Assembly: GCF_900100925.1 (NCBI RefSeq)
Contig: NZ_FNKO01000002.1
Coordinates: 1,674,001 to 1,738,000, forward strand
Length of the DNA stretch: 64,000 nucleotides
Reading direction: 5' to 3'
Origin: Actinopolyspora saharensis
Lineage (GTDB): Bacteria > Actinomycetota > Actinomycetes > Mycobacteriales > Pseudonocardiaceae
A model generated the notes under the pieces. The model ran no database searches and was not told the DNA's origin. It saw only the letters and a program-made list of their open reading frames with translations. The translations under genes and the position numbers were made by a program. Numbering within the stretch: the stretch's first letter is position 1; every line of letters begins with the position of its first letter. Below, piece after piece: positions 52,766 to 60,385 of this stretch.

Positions 52766-53872
52766 TCACGCGGCCACCGACCACCGGTGCGGTCCGGTCG
52801 GGGTGTCGAGCCGGACCGCGTGCGTCCCGTCCGGGGACACGGTCAGTTCGTACTGCTGCGGTGTCGGTTTCCCCGCGGACAGCCACCAGCGGTGGGCGGT
52901 GTCCACCTCGTTCCACAGGCGGCGCGGGCCGAGTTGGCGCACGGTCCACGGATGCAGGCCACGGACGAGCTCCACCCGCGCCCACGAGGTCGAGCGGGCA
53001 TCGTGCAGTTCCACGTTGCGGTGGTCGGCGTCGAGGTCCTCCACGGTGACGTAGCAGTTCGGCACGCGCAGTCCGATCGTGAAGGAGGCGTGCGCGAAGG
53101 AGATCATCTCGAACAGCTCCCGGCCGCCGCGTCGGGTCACCGTGCTGTCCGCCGCTTCGATCTCGTCTTCGCTCGGTTCGAGGAAGTCGCGGCGCTGGTC
53201 CCTGAGCCGCATGAACGCCAGATCGGTTCCACATCGGCCGGAGGCCGAGCCGTCCTCGTGCACCTCCCACCGCGTGAGCGCGTCGTCGCCGTAGTCGGTT
53301 CCCCACGGGGTGACGATCTTTCCACCGGGCCGGGTCTGCGCGATCCACGCGCGCGGGATCCGCCGGACGGAGGCGGTGCAGACCACCCGGTCGTACGGGG
53401 CTGCGGGAGGGTGCCCGGCGAGGCCGTCCCCGGTCACGACCAGCGGGGAGTAGCCTGCGCGGAGCAGGCGGATGCGGGCTCGGTCGGCGACCTCGCTGTC
53501 CACTTCGACCGACACGACGCGTCCGCGCGGGCCGACCCGCTCGGTGAGCAGGGCGGCGTTCCAGCCGGTTCCCGTGCCGATCTCCAGCACGCGGTGGCCC
53601 GCGCGCACGTCGAGCTCCTCGAGCATGGCGGCGACCAGGGACGGTTGGCTGCACGAACTGGACGGGCGCAGGCCCACCCCGTTCGGTGGTGCCCTGCCGT
53701 CGTCGACCTGGGTGACGATCGGTTCGTCCGCCTCGACCAGGGCACGCCACCCGGCTTCGTCGTCGGTGCGGGAGACGGGGGTGAATCCGTCACCAGCGGG
53801 GTTTTCCAGCCAGACCACGGACGGAACGAACCGGTCGCGCGGTACCGGGAGCCGAGCACGCGAGTGAGTCAT
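52766..53872 (-). CDS. Protein L-isoaspartate methyltransferase-like enzyme, peptide-maturation type
   Basis: This 368-residue class I methyltransferase has the PIMT motif I in MLEELDVRAGHRVLEIGTGTGWNAALL (about residues 90-116). A segment GLRPSSSCSQPSLVAAM just before it is characteristic of methyltransferases that accompany ATP-grasp peptide maturases. Later motifs include VVSVEVDSEVADRARI and PYDRVVCTASVRRIPRAW. The C-terminal 150 residues differ from housekeeping PIMT. A 40-codon gene precedes it by 14 nt, suggesting a peptide-and-modifier pair. No ATP-grasp gene is visible nearby. The start is ATG 53872. Confidence 0.75.
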   Translation of the reverse strand: MTHSRARLPVPRDRFVPSVVWLENPAGDGFTPVSRTDDEAGWRALVEADEPIVTQVDDGRAPPNGVGLRPSSSCSQPSLVAAMLEELDVRAGHRVLEIGTGTGWNAALLTERVGPRGRVVSVEVDSEVADRARIRLLRAGYSPLVVTGDGLAGHPPAAPYDRVVCTASVRRIPRAWIAQTRPGGKIVTPWGTDYGDDALTRWEVHEDGSASGRCGTDLAFMRLRDQRRDFLEPSEDEIEAADSTVTRRGGRELFEMISFAHASFTIGLRVPNCYVTVEDLDADHRNVELHDARSTSWARVELVRGLHPWTVRQLGPRRLWNEVDTAHRWWLSAGKPTPQQYELTVSPDGTHAVRLDTPTGPHRWSVAA

Positions 53873-53886
53873 CCGCCGTGCCGTCG

Positions 53887-54009
53887 CTACTTGTCCTCGT
53901 GCTTGTCCCCGTCGTCCTTGGTTTCCCAGTTCTCCCACTTGTCGGGTTGGGGAGTGCCCTGGCCGTCCCGGTCCGAGTCGCGCCTGCCCATGCTCGACCT
54001 CCACAGCAT
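53887..54009 (-). CDS. 40-residue Lys/Trp/Asp/Glu-rich peptide, candidate RiPP precursor
   Basis: The reading frame begins at ATG 54009 with an excellent GAGGAG 8 nt upstream and stops 14 nt before the methyltransferase start. The N-terminal half is basic (RSSMGRRDSDRDGQG). The C-terminal half ends in DKWENWETKDDGDKHEDK, rich in Lys, Trp, Glu, Asp and Thr, the residues joined by ester or amide bonds in graspetides or modified to aspartimide. No cleavage motif can be proved. The precursor role is inferred from size, position and composition. Confidence 0.5.
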   Translation of the reverse strand: MLWRSSMGRRDSDRDGQGTPQPDKWENWETKDDGDKHEDK

Positions 54010-54143
54010 CGGATCGATCTCCTCGAGTGCGAGGTTAGCGACCGGTGCTGCTCGCGCGGTAGATATCGACCAGGGGACGCGGAGGCGCGCGACGCGCGAG
54101 GTCCCGCCCGGTGGTGCGCCGAGCGGGACTGCGCGAAGCGGGG

Positions 54144-54347
54144 TCAGTCGTCGAGGCGCTCGCTCTTGAGCGCGTCGAGGAAGGAGCCCCACTGCGAACG
54201 TGTGAACGCGAGGGTGGGGCTGTTGTCGCCGAGTTTCGTGTCGCGTACTCCGGCAGCGGAAGGCGCAATCCCCACTTCAACGCAGGCTCCGGTGCCGTTG
54301 CTGCGGGTGGACTTGCGCCACCGCGCCTCGGTGAGATTGGGGGTCAT
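54144..54347 (-). CDS. DUF397 protein (WhiJ-system small partner)
   Basis: This 67-residue DUF397 protein has the core ARWRKSTRSNGTGACVEV near the N-terminus, then VRDTKL, LAFTRSQWGSFLDALK. DUF397 genes usually follow XRE/DUF5753 regulators in actinomycetes and act as antagonists or partners in WhiJ-type developmental switches. GAAGG just upstream supports ATG 54347, 4 nt after the regulator stop. Function is by family only. Confidence 0.86.
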   Translation of the reverse strand: MTPNLTEARWRKSTRSNGTGACVEVGIAPSAAGVRDTKLGDNSPTLAFTRSQWGSFLDALKSERLDD

Positions 54348-54351
54348 CCCG

Positions 54352-55197
54352 TCACCTTCCAGCGCCAAGCTCTTCTATGGTCTGCTTCAGCATGGATTTG
54401 GACTCGTTCAAGCCGAGTGCTTCCATCCGTAGCCGCTCGTAGACCAGGTTATATGTGTCGAGGTGGTGCGGTCGATCCAGGTAGTCCGCGCTTGTGATGT
54501 CTTCGACATACACCGTGCGCTTGTGGTTGTTGCGCAGCCGCAGGATCGTGAAGGAAGTGCCCAGCGAAGCGTGGCTACCGGCACTGAACGGCAGCACCTG
54601 CATCGCTACGTGCTGGAGTTCCGCCAAGTCGCAGAGAAGTTCCAGCTGTTCGGTCATGACCGCTGTACCGCCGATTCGGCGTTTCAACGTACCTTCGCTG
54701 AGGACGACCGACAGCTGAGGTGGAGTAGTGCTGTACAACTTCTCACGACGCTCCACGCGTCGTTTGACCAGCTGGTCGATGTCAGATGCTTTCGCTAGTA
54801 CCGAAGCCTTGGCGACCTCGCGTGCGTAGTCTTCGGTCTGTAGGAGTCCGGGGATCAGTTCCTCGGCGAATAGTAGGATCTCAGAAGCCCCGGCCTCCAT
54901 CCCGACGTAAGTTCGAGCCCAGTCGGAAACCTTGCCGTAGTTGCCTCGTCTACGGGCCTCCTTGCCGAGCTGGCGAACACGTTCCGCCGTGGCCTCGTCG
55001 GCTTCGAAGTACCCGAGGAGCACCTCGACTTCAGCCGCGCTGAGTGTGGCCGCTCCGGTCTCTACCTTGCCGACTTTGGTGGGGTACCAGCCGAGACGCT
55101 CGGCTACTTGCTCTCGATCCCTGCCGGACTGCGTGCGTAGTTGCTCCAGCTCCATACCGAGTTGGATACGGTGCATCGTTGGTTCCGAAGCGCCCAT
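54352..55197 (-). CDS. XRE-family regulator with DUF5753 domain (WhiJ-like)
   Basis: This 281-residue protein has an N-terminal XRE helix-turn-helix (residues 10-65, LEQLRTQSGRDREQVAERLGWYPTKVGKVETGAATLS) and a C-terminal DUF5753 domain (EELIPGLLQTEDYAREV, LSVVLSEGTLKRRIGG and LQHVAMQVLPFSAGSHA). WhiJ-like regulators repress development and secondary metabolism together with DUF397 proteins. Codon usage includes unusual AT-rich codons, suggesting an acquired or fast-changing region. The start is ATG 55197. Confidence 0.9.
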   Translation of the reverse strand: MGASEPTMHRIQLGMELEQLRTQSGRDREQVAERLGWYPTKVGKVETGAATLSAAEVEVLLGYFEADEATAERVRQLGKEARRRGNYGKVSDWARTYVGMEAGASEILLFAEELIPGLLQTEDYAREVAKASVLAKASDIDQLVKRRVERREKLYSTTPPQLSVVLSEGTLKRRIGGTAVMTEQLELLCDLAELQHVAMQVLPFSAGSHASLGTSFTILRLRNNHKRTVYVEDITSADYLDRPHHLDTYNLVYERLRMEALGLNESKSMLKQTIEELGAGR

Positions 55198-55707
55198 GTG
55201 CCTACCTCCTGGCGACCGCTGCAGCAGGATGTCTACTCCGTTGAAGAGCCACTGACATCCCTCAATCGTAGTATCGACAAGTCGTAATCCTAGTTATAAT
55301 CTCTACCTGTCTTTGCTTTCTGAGTGTACAAATTACACTCCTGCAAGGACGTAGCGTGATCGGACAGTGGTTCGCTGGACCGGCCAGCATGAGAGGGAGG
55401 TCGGACTTATCGGTCCATAGGAGACGGACGACTTTACGCAGGCCGCAGCTGGAGCAACTGAAGGGGAAGTTGGACCGCAGGGTATGGGGCCTCGTGTCCT
55501 TCGCTGGCTCTGTCCAGCTGGTTCAGGGCTGCGGCACGGTGCGTGTGGTTTGCCGGGTCGGTTCGGCTCGGCAAGTACGCCCGTCGATGTGTGAACCACT
55601 CGTCCGGTGGTGGCGACCACCGGACGAGCAGTCTTTCCCGCGTTCCACCGCCAAGTAGCACGCGGGGAGGGCTCCAACCAGTCGATTTCTGAGTGAGGAG
55701 CAAGGCC
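55198..55707. other. 510-bp divergent region with AT-rich stretch and perfect hairpin
   Basis: The first part (55260-55340) is the most AT-rich sequence of the island and probably carries the regulator promoter. A reading frame at 55356-55658 is open, but it has no good start or recognisable content, so it is not called. The hairpin at 55599-55628 ends it. Confidence 0.4.
55599..55628 (+). terminator. Perfect 12-bp hairpin
   Basis: CTCGTCCGGTGG (55599-55610) pairs exactly with CCACCGGACGAG (55617-55628) around TGGCGA, followed by a CAGTCTTTCC tail. It could end a transcript read from the left or serve as an operator for the small-gene operon at 55708. Confidence 0.5.
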
Positions 55708-56034
55708 ATGCTACCGCCTGAGTTCTGCGGGACAACCCGTGATGACACGTTCCGGGGACCCGAGCAAGACGCGGACGTGGTGTTTCTGGTGGTGGTGCCG
55801 CAGCAGTGGCCGCCGGACGGGCGGCGGCACGCGCTGCGGGAGCACCCCAGCAGGCATCAGGTGCGCACGCAGCTTCGCGCGGTGTGCGGCACGTCGGTGA
55901 TCGTGCCGTTTCCGACCGTCCCCCAGCAGGGTGCGGCCGCAGTGAGCACCGCGGAGACGGTGGTCGACTGCGAGCACTGCGCCGCGGTGGTCCGCGAGCG
56001 CGGCTACCGCCGCGTGCTGCTGGAATCCGGGTGA
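55708..56034 (+). CDS. Small Cys-containing protein of the WhiJ-linked operon
   Basis: This 108-residue protein begins MLPPEFCGTTRDD, contains VVFLVVVPQQWPPDGRR, and ends near DCEHCAAVVRERGYRRV with a CxxC pair. It has no signal peptide. GAGGAG is 9 nt upstream of ATG 55708, which clearly sets the start. The stop overlaps the next gene (GTGA). Similar unnamed proteins sit next to DUF397/XRE pairs in actinomycetes. Function is unknown. Confidence 0.65.
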   Translation: MLPPEFCGTTRDDTFRGPEQDADVVFLVVVPQQWPPDGRRHALREHPSRHQVRTQLRAVCGTSVIVPFPTVPQQGAAAVSTAETVVDCEHCAAVVRERGYRRVLLESG

Positions 56035-56303
56035 GCTCGCGCGCCGACCGGCAGGCGCGTTTCGTGCTGGGGTGGGACTCCGGCTGGATCCATGCCACGA
56101 GTTCCCACCTGGCCGCTGATTTCCGACACGGCTGGGTGCTGTGCCTGTGCGGCGCGTGGATCGCTCTCGCGCCGCATCCGCCCGTGCTGCTGGATTTCTC
56201 CTGGCACGGCTACTGCGGGCCGTGCCTGATGACGCGCGCCGGCATCGCTGACCTGCGCAACGATCTCAGGGAGCCGTACCCGTCGTGGCTCGTGACGAGC
56301 TGA
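56031..56303 (+). CDS. Small Cys-rich protein, overlapping gene
   Basis: This 90-residue protein starts at GTG 56031, which overlaps the previous stop by four bases. It has a CLCGAW and CGPCLMT pair of Cys motifs (CxC and CxxC, about 30 residues apart), plausible for metal binding, in a sequence rich in His and Trp. No signal peptide. Coupling to the previous gene suggests stoichiometric production, and the function is unknown. Confidence 0.6.
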   Translation: MSSRADRQARFVLGWDSGWIHATSSHLAADFRHGWVLCLCGAWIALAPHPPVLLDFSWHGYCGPCLMTRAGIADLRNDLREPYPSWLVTS

Positions 56304-56371
56304 GAGAGCGGCTCGCCACGCTCCGCGCGACGGTCGGTTCCCCGCTCAACGATCCGGACCGGAACGCATGA
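56285..56371 (+). CDS. 28-residue mini-gene in the overlapping operon
   Basis: GTG 56285 opens a 28-codon frame (VARDELRERLATLRATVGSP, then LNDPDRNA) that overlaps the upstream gene's end by 19 nt and its TGA overlaps the next ATG (ATGA at 56368-56371). The tight packing suggests it is translated, perhaps only to couple the two larger genes. It could equally be a chance frame. Confidence 0.4.
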   Translation: MARDELRERLATLRATVGSPLNDPDRNA

Positions 56372-56928
56372 TCACTCTGATTCTGTCCATCTTGATTGCT
56401 TTTCTCCGACGGATACGGGCCGACAGCGGTGCCGTCCGAGTCGCCCCTGGGTCCTGTGTGGATTCCTCTGCTGGCAGCGGGGTCGGAGCGGCCTGCGATG
56501 CCGCCGCTGTCACGGCGGAGATCCCGCGACCACGCGGGCTGGTGGCCGACCGAACGTGGATCGCGGGCGAGGGCGAGGCCCAGTGGCACGCCTGCGAGGT
56601 CGTGGTCGGCCTCGCTGCCACGTCCGCGCATGGTGCCTGCGGGCGCACCGTGCGCGGCTTGCGCGAGCGCAGCACCGGTTACGACCCGCCGGAGCAGCGG
56701 CACCGGTCGGTGTGCGGGCCGTGCCTGCACGCGATCGGCTACCTCCCGCCGCGCGCGGTGCTGCGCAGGCGACTCCCCCGAGTGACTGCTGCCCCCGATC
56801 CCCGGTGGCCGGGCACCGACCCGGACACCGGACAACCGGCCACGGCGACCGCGCTGCACGCGCGGGCGGAACCCGCCGGTTCCCACCCGGCCCGCACTCA
56901 CCCGGCGGAGCTCCAGCCCGCGGCGTAG
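56368..56928 (+). CDS. Membrane-anchored protein with CxxC motif
   Basis: This 186-residue protein has a short hydrophobic N-terminus (MITLILSILIAFLRR), then a low-complexity linker and a central domain with HACEVVVG, ACGRTV and SVCGPCLHAIGY, resembling a zinc-binding or ligand-binding pair. The C-terminal 45 residues are Pro/Ala/Thr-rich. ATG 56368 overlaps the mini-gene stop. Function is unknown. It is probably the last member of this small-gene operon. Confidence 0.6.
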   Translation: MITLILSILIAFLRRIRADSGAVRVAPGSCVDSSAGSGVGAACDAAAVTAEIPRPRGLVADRTWIAGEGEAQWHACEVVVGLAATSAHGACGRTVRGLRERSTGYDPPEQRHRSVCGPCLHAIGYLPPRAVLRRRLPRVTAAPDPRWPGTDPDTGQPATATALHARAEPAGSHPARTHPAELQPAA

Positions 56929-57097
56929 CGCTACAGACCACCCCGCCGGGCGACCTGACCAGCCCCGCGAACCCGGGAACACGTCGTGAATCTCCGACGA
57001 GCGGCGTGTACCCGTGCCCGCTCGGTCCAGCGACGTACCGGGCGGTCCTCCAGAACCCTCCGAGCTTTGTCCGAAAGGAAATAGAAGGGGATTAACG

Positions 57098-57154
57098 ATG
57101 GCCGACCGGGTTCGGTGCTGCAAAGACGTGAAAGAGGTATCCACATGGATGTAG
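57098..57154 (+). CDS. 18-codon leader reading frame overlapping the methyltransferase start
   Basis: ATG 57098, with AAGGGG 7 nt upstream, encodes MADRVRCCKDVKEVSTWM and stops at TAG 57152-57154, inside the second and third codons of the methyltransferase (ATG 57145). The overlap suggests translational coupling. It could also be a tiny substrate, since it has two adjacent Cys, a Trp and Thr, but this is unproven. Confidence 0.4.
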   Translation: MADRVRCCKDVKEVSTWM

Positions 57155-58383
57155 AACGTGACATGGCTGATGAGGGTGCTGCGGAGGACAGCGCGCAGCC
57201 CGGTGCTCTGCGTGCGGCCATGGTCGAGGAATTGCGCCAGATGGGCGCACTGCGCAGCGATCCGGTCGAGCGGGCTTTCCGGGTGGTGCCCCGGCATCTG
57301 TTCTCCCCGGAGGCACCGCTGATGGAGGCCTACGGGGTCAACCGGTCGGTGGTGGTCAAACGGGACGACGACGGGATGGCGCTGTCGACCGTCTCGGCTC
57401 CCAGTATGCAGGCCAACATGCTGGAGCAGACCGAGGTCCAGCCCGGTATGCGCGTGCTGGAGATCGGATCCGGTGGGGTCAACGCCGCGATGCTCGCCGA
57501 ACTCGTTGGCGCGGAGGGCCACGTGACCACGGTCGACATCGACGCGGACGTGACCGAGCGCGCCCGGCGCGGACTGGCCGAGTCCGGATACGACCAAGTG
57601 CGGGTGGTCTGCGCCGACGCTGAACACGGCGTGGCCGACCAAGCGCCCTACGACCGGATCCTGGTCACCGTCGGGGTGTGGGACATCCCGCCCGCCTGGT
57701 TGGATCAGCTCGTCGAGGGCGGCAGGCTGATCGTCCCTCTTCGGTTGCAGGGGGTAATGCGGTCGATCGCGCTGGAACGCGCGGACGGCCGGCTGACCAG
57801 CCGGAGCGTGCACCCGTGCGGGTTCGTGCCGGTGCAGGGTGCGGGTGCCCGCGAGGAGCACGTGGCGCTGCTCGACGCGGACGTGGGGTTGCGGTTCGAC
57901 GAGCAGCGACGTCTCAACATCGCCGGGCTCAGCGAGGCGCTGGCCACACCCCCTGAAGAGCGGTGGTCGGGAGTCACCATCGGTTCCCAGGAAATGATCG
58001 ACGACCTGACTCTGTGGTTGACGACCACGCTGCCCGGCTGCGGCATGTTGACCGCGAAACAAGCCGCCATCGATCGCGGGCTCGTGGGCCGCCCCGCCCG
58101 CCGGGGAGTTCCGGCAGCGGTTGACGGGGACAGCTTCGCCTACCGCGCCGCGGTGCGCGCCGCCGAGGACGAACGGCATGAACTCGGCGTACACGGCCAC
58201 GGCCCTCGCGGCGCCGAACTCGCCGAGCAGTACGTCGACCTGATGCGCCAGTGGGACCGGCAACACCGTCACGGCCCCGGCGCCGTCATCGAGGTCCACC
58301 CCGCCCACACCCCCGATGAGCGGGTGAATCATGGGTTCGTGCTCGACAGGAACCACACCCGTGTCGTGATCTTCTGGCCCTGA
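57145..58383 (+). CDS. FxLD-system-like SAM-dependent peptide methyltransferase
   Basis: This 412-residue PIMT-like methyltransferase has an N-terminal segment MVEELRQMGALRSDPVERAFRVVPRHLFSPEAP (the VPRHLF mark), motif I VLEIGSGGVNAAMLAELVGAEGHVTTVDID (about residues 110-140) and a long C-terminal region (residues 240-412) ending HGFVLDRNHTRVVIFWP. This layout matches what I recall of the methyltransferases of FxLD-type lanthipeptide loci. No LanB-type dehydratase or FxLD precursor is seen in the window, so it may be an orphan enzyme acting on another peptide. The start is ATG 57145. Confidence 0.72.
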   Translation: MDVERDMADEGAAEDSAQPGALRAAMVEELRQMGALRSDPVERAFRVVPRHLFSPEAPLMEAYGVNRSVVVKRDDDGMALSTVSAPSMQANMLEQTEVQPGMRVLEIGSGGVNAAMLAELVGAEGHVTTVDIDADVTERARRGLAESGYDQVRVVCADAEHGVADQAPYDRILVTVGVWDIPPAWLDQLVEGGRLIVPLRLQGVMRSIALERADGRLTSRSVHPCGFVPVQGAGAREEHVALLDADVGLRFDEQRRLNIAGLSEALATPPEERWSGVTIGSQEMIDDLTLWLTTTLPGCGMLTAKQAAIDRGLVGRPARRGVPAAVDGDSFAYRAAVRAAEDERHELGVHGHGPRGAELAEQYVDLMRQWDRQHRHGPGAVIEVHPAHTPDERVNHGFVLDRNHTRVVIFWP

Positions 58384-58445
58384 TCCTTCCTGGTCAGGGG
58401 CAGAAAACAGAAATATTCGAACACTGTGAAAGGAGTGTGTCCGAC

Positions 58446-58502
58446 ATGTCCATACCCACCACGCTGTTCGCGCGGTTCGAAACCTCCGAGCGGAGTCCTT
58501 AG
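58446..58502 (+). CDS. 18-codon reading frame downstream of the methyltransferase
   Basis: ATG 58446 follows AAAGGAG by 10 nt and encodes MSIPTTLFARFETSERSP, stopping at TAG 58500-58502, before the hairpin at 58531-58574. Size, ribosome binding site and position after a peptide methyltransferase make it a candidate peptide, but there is no proof of translation. It contains Thr, Phe, Glu, Ser and no Cys. Confidence 0.35.
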   Translation: MSIPTTLFARFETSERSP

Positions 58503-58530
58503 TCGCGTGCCACGACCCCAACCTCGGGGC

Positions 58531-58574
58531 GCCCACCGGTGGGACGTTTCACGCGAAACATCCCACCGGCGGGC
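58531..58574. terminator. Long hairpin between convergent operons with a parS-like centre
   Basis: Positions 58536-58550 pair with 58555-58569 (one mismatch in 15), and the stem extends by four more pairs outside a mismatch. It lies between the end of the FxLD methyltransferase region (plus) and desD (minus), so it is a bidirectional terminator. Its centre CGTTTCACGCGAAACA differs from parS (TGTTTCACGTGAAACA) at two positions. Confidence 0.7.
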
Positions 58575-58579
58575 GGGAA

Positions 58580-60385
58580 TCACCGCTGCACGAGCTCCGG
58601 CGCGTGGGGCGCGATCGGGTTGGACAGGGTCCCGGCGAAGGCGAGCGCGCTGCTCGGGTCCTGCAGGTCGACCATCTGCTCGTTGTCCCCGAGCTGCAGC
58701 CTGTTCAGGCAGGACAGCGAGAACCACTCGGTGAACAGGTCGTGCCGCCGGAACTTGTCCCGCAGCTCGGGGTTGTCCCGCTGGTGGTCGGCCACGCACT
58801 CGGCCACGGTCCTCCAGAAGGCCTCCTCGCTGAGCAGGCCCTCGGTGTGGGCGATCGAGCACAGGAAGCGGAAGAAGCAGTCGAACACGTCGGTGAGCAG
58901 GGACAGCTCGCGCAGGTGCTCCGGAACCACCGAGCGGATCCGCTCGACCTCGGGCGGAAGCTGCACATCGGCGTCGAGCACTGCGATCTCCTCGGCGACG
59001 TCCTTGAGCAGGGCGCCCTCGGGAACCCCGTCCTCGAGCACGAGGATGATGTTCTCGCCGTGCGGCATGGCCACCAGGTCGTGGGCGTAGAACAGGTGCA
59101 GCAGCGGCCGCAGGTAGACGTCCAGGTAGCGGCGCAGCCAGACCGCGGGCTCCAGCCCCGAGCGGGACACGAGCTCGCCGAGCACCGAGTCCCCGAAGCG
59201 GTCCACGTGCAGCAGCGCGGCCATGCTCACCAGCCGCTGCCCGGAGCGGATCTTCGGCACGGGGCTCTCCCGCCAGAGCGCGGCCAGCATCTTGCGGTAG
59301 GGGGAGCTCTTCGAGCCCGCTGCCTCGTAGTACTCGTTGTGGTAGCCGATCGCCGCCCGCTCGCGCAGGATGTCGAACCCCGAGTCGGCGAGCTGCCGAT
59401 CACGCGCGATCAGCCCGGACAGCCAGTCGTTGATGGCCGGGGTCGCCTTCATGTACTCGGCGGACAACCCGCGCAGGAACCCCATGTTGCGCACCGACAG
59501 CGCCGTTTTCACGTAGTGCTTCGACGGCGAGCTCTCGTTGAACATGGTGCGCACGGACTGCTGGGGGCGGTAGGAGTCGGAACCACGTCCGAGGTGGACG
59601 AGGTTGTTCCGCGCCACCTCGGCGGCGAAGGTCACCGAGAGCTTGTTCTCCCACTGCCACGGGTGCACCGGGAAGAGGTGGTACTCCTCCGGATCGAGCC
59701 CGCGCTCGCGCAGCCCGGCGGCGAACGCCTCCCGCTCCGCCTCGTCCAGTTCGGACGAGATCAGTTCCGCGTAGCTCGTCTCGGAGGACACGGTGAACGT
59801 GGACCGGTCGCGGTGCGCGGCCATCCAGACCAGGGAGACGGACTGCCCTGCCTCCGGCGCGTACTCGGTGAACTCGGTGCTGTCGAACCCGATGCGCCCG
59901 CTGTTGGCCACGAAGCACGGGTGCCCCTCGGTGAGCCCCGCCTCCACCGCTTGGAAACCGGCGTCGAGCAGTTCCGCCGAGCGCGTGGCGGGCATGGCCA
60001 GCTTGAACGCGCTGCTGGACAGCGTGCTGCTGATCTCCTCCAGGTAGACGGGCAGCATCTCCGTGCGCAGCCCCAGGGTCTCGCGGAACTCCAGGAACAG
60101 CGCGAGCACGTCGAGCGGTTGCTCGCTGCCCGCGGAGCGCCTGGTGATGCTGTCGGCGTCGACTCGCCAGTGCCGCAGGCTCCCGATCTCGGCGGCGAAG
60201 CGGTACTCCACCAGCCCGTCGTCGCTGCTCACCCGGTAGTGCCCCGGTGCGGTCTCCGCGGGCTCCAGCAGGCGTTCGTGGGAGAACTCGGCCAGTGCCT
60301 TGCGCACCAGTAATCGGTTGGCGGTCTCCCAGTGGTGCGGGGTCAGATGGGCCGCGACCTCGCGCGGTGCGGATGCGCTGCTCAA
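58580..60385 (-). CDS. desD: NRPS-independent siderophore synthetase, DesD-like (IucA/IucC family)
   Basis: This 601-residue NIS synthetase joins hydroxamate-amine units using ATP, as in desferrioxamine assembly. Family hallmarks include HPCFVANSGRIGFDSTE (pyrophosphate and ATP contact region, near residue 155-170), HPWQWENKL, QSVRTMFNESSPSKHYVKTALSV, the YAHDLVAMPHGENIILVLEDG block with catalytic His/Asn, and a FhuF-like C-terminal domain. TTG 60385 shares bases with the desC stop and has AGGAGG 8 nt upstream. It is last in the operon. Confidence 0.94.
   Translation of the reverse strand: MSSASAPREVAAHLTPHHWETANRLLVRKALAEFSHERLLEPAETAPGHYRVSSDDGLVEYRFAAEIGSLRHWRVDADSITRRSAGSEQPLDVLALFLEFRETLGLRTEMLPVYLEEISSTLSSSAFKLAMPATRSAELLDAGFQAVEAGLTEGHPCFVANSGRIGFDSTEFTEYAPEAGQSVSLVWMAAHRDRSTFTVSSETSYAELISSELDEAEREAFAAGLRERGLDPEEYHLFPVHPWQWENKLSVTFAAEVARNNLVHLGRGSDSYRPQQSVRTMFNESSPSKHYVKTALSVRNMGFLRGLSAEYMKATPAINDWLSGLIARDRQLADSGFDILRERAAIGYHNEYYEAAGSKSSPYRKMLAALWRESPVPKIRSGQRLVSMAALLHVDRFGDSVLGELVSRSGLEPAVWLRRYLDVYLRPLLHLFYAHDLVAMPHGENIILVLEDGVPEGALLKDVAEEIAVLDADVQLPPEVERIRSVVPEHLRELSLLTDVFDCFFRFLCSIAHTEGLLSEEAFWRTVAECVADHQRDNPELRDKFRRHDLFTEWFSLSCLNRLQLGDNEQMVDLQDPSSALAFAGTLSNPIAPHAPELVQR

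Noticed and set aside
55356..55658. 100-codon plus-strand frame between the WhiJ-like gene and the small-gene operon
   Set aside because: No good ribosome binding site, no recognisable content, and it runs through the perfect hairpin at 55599-55628.
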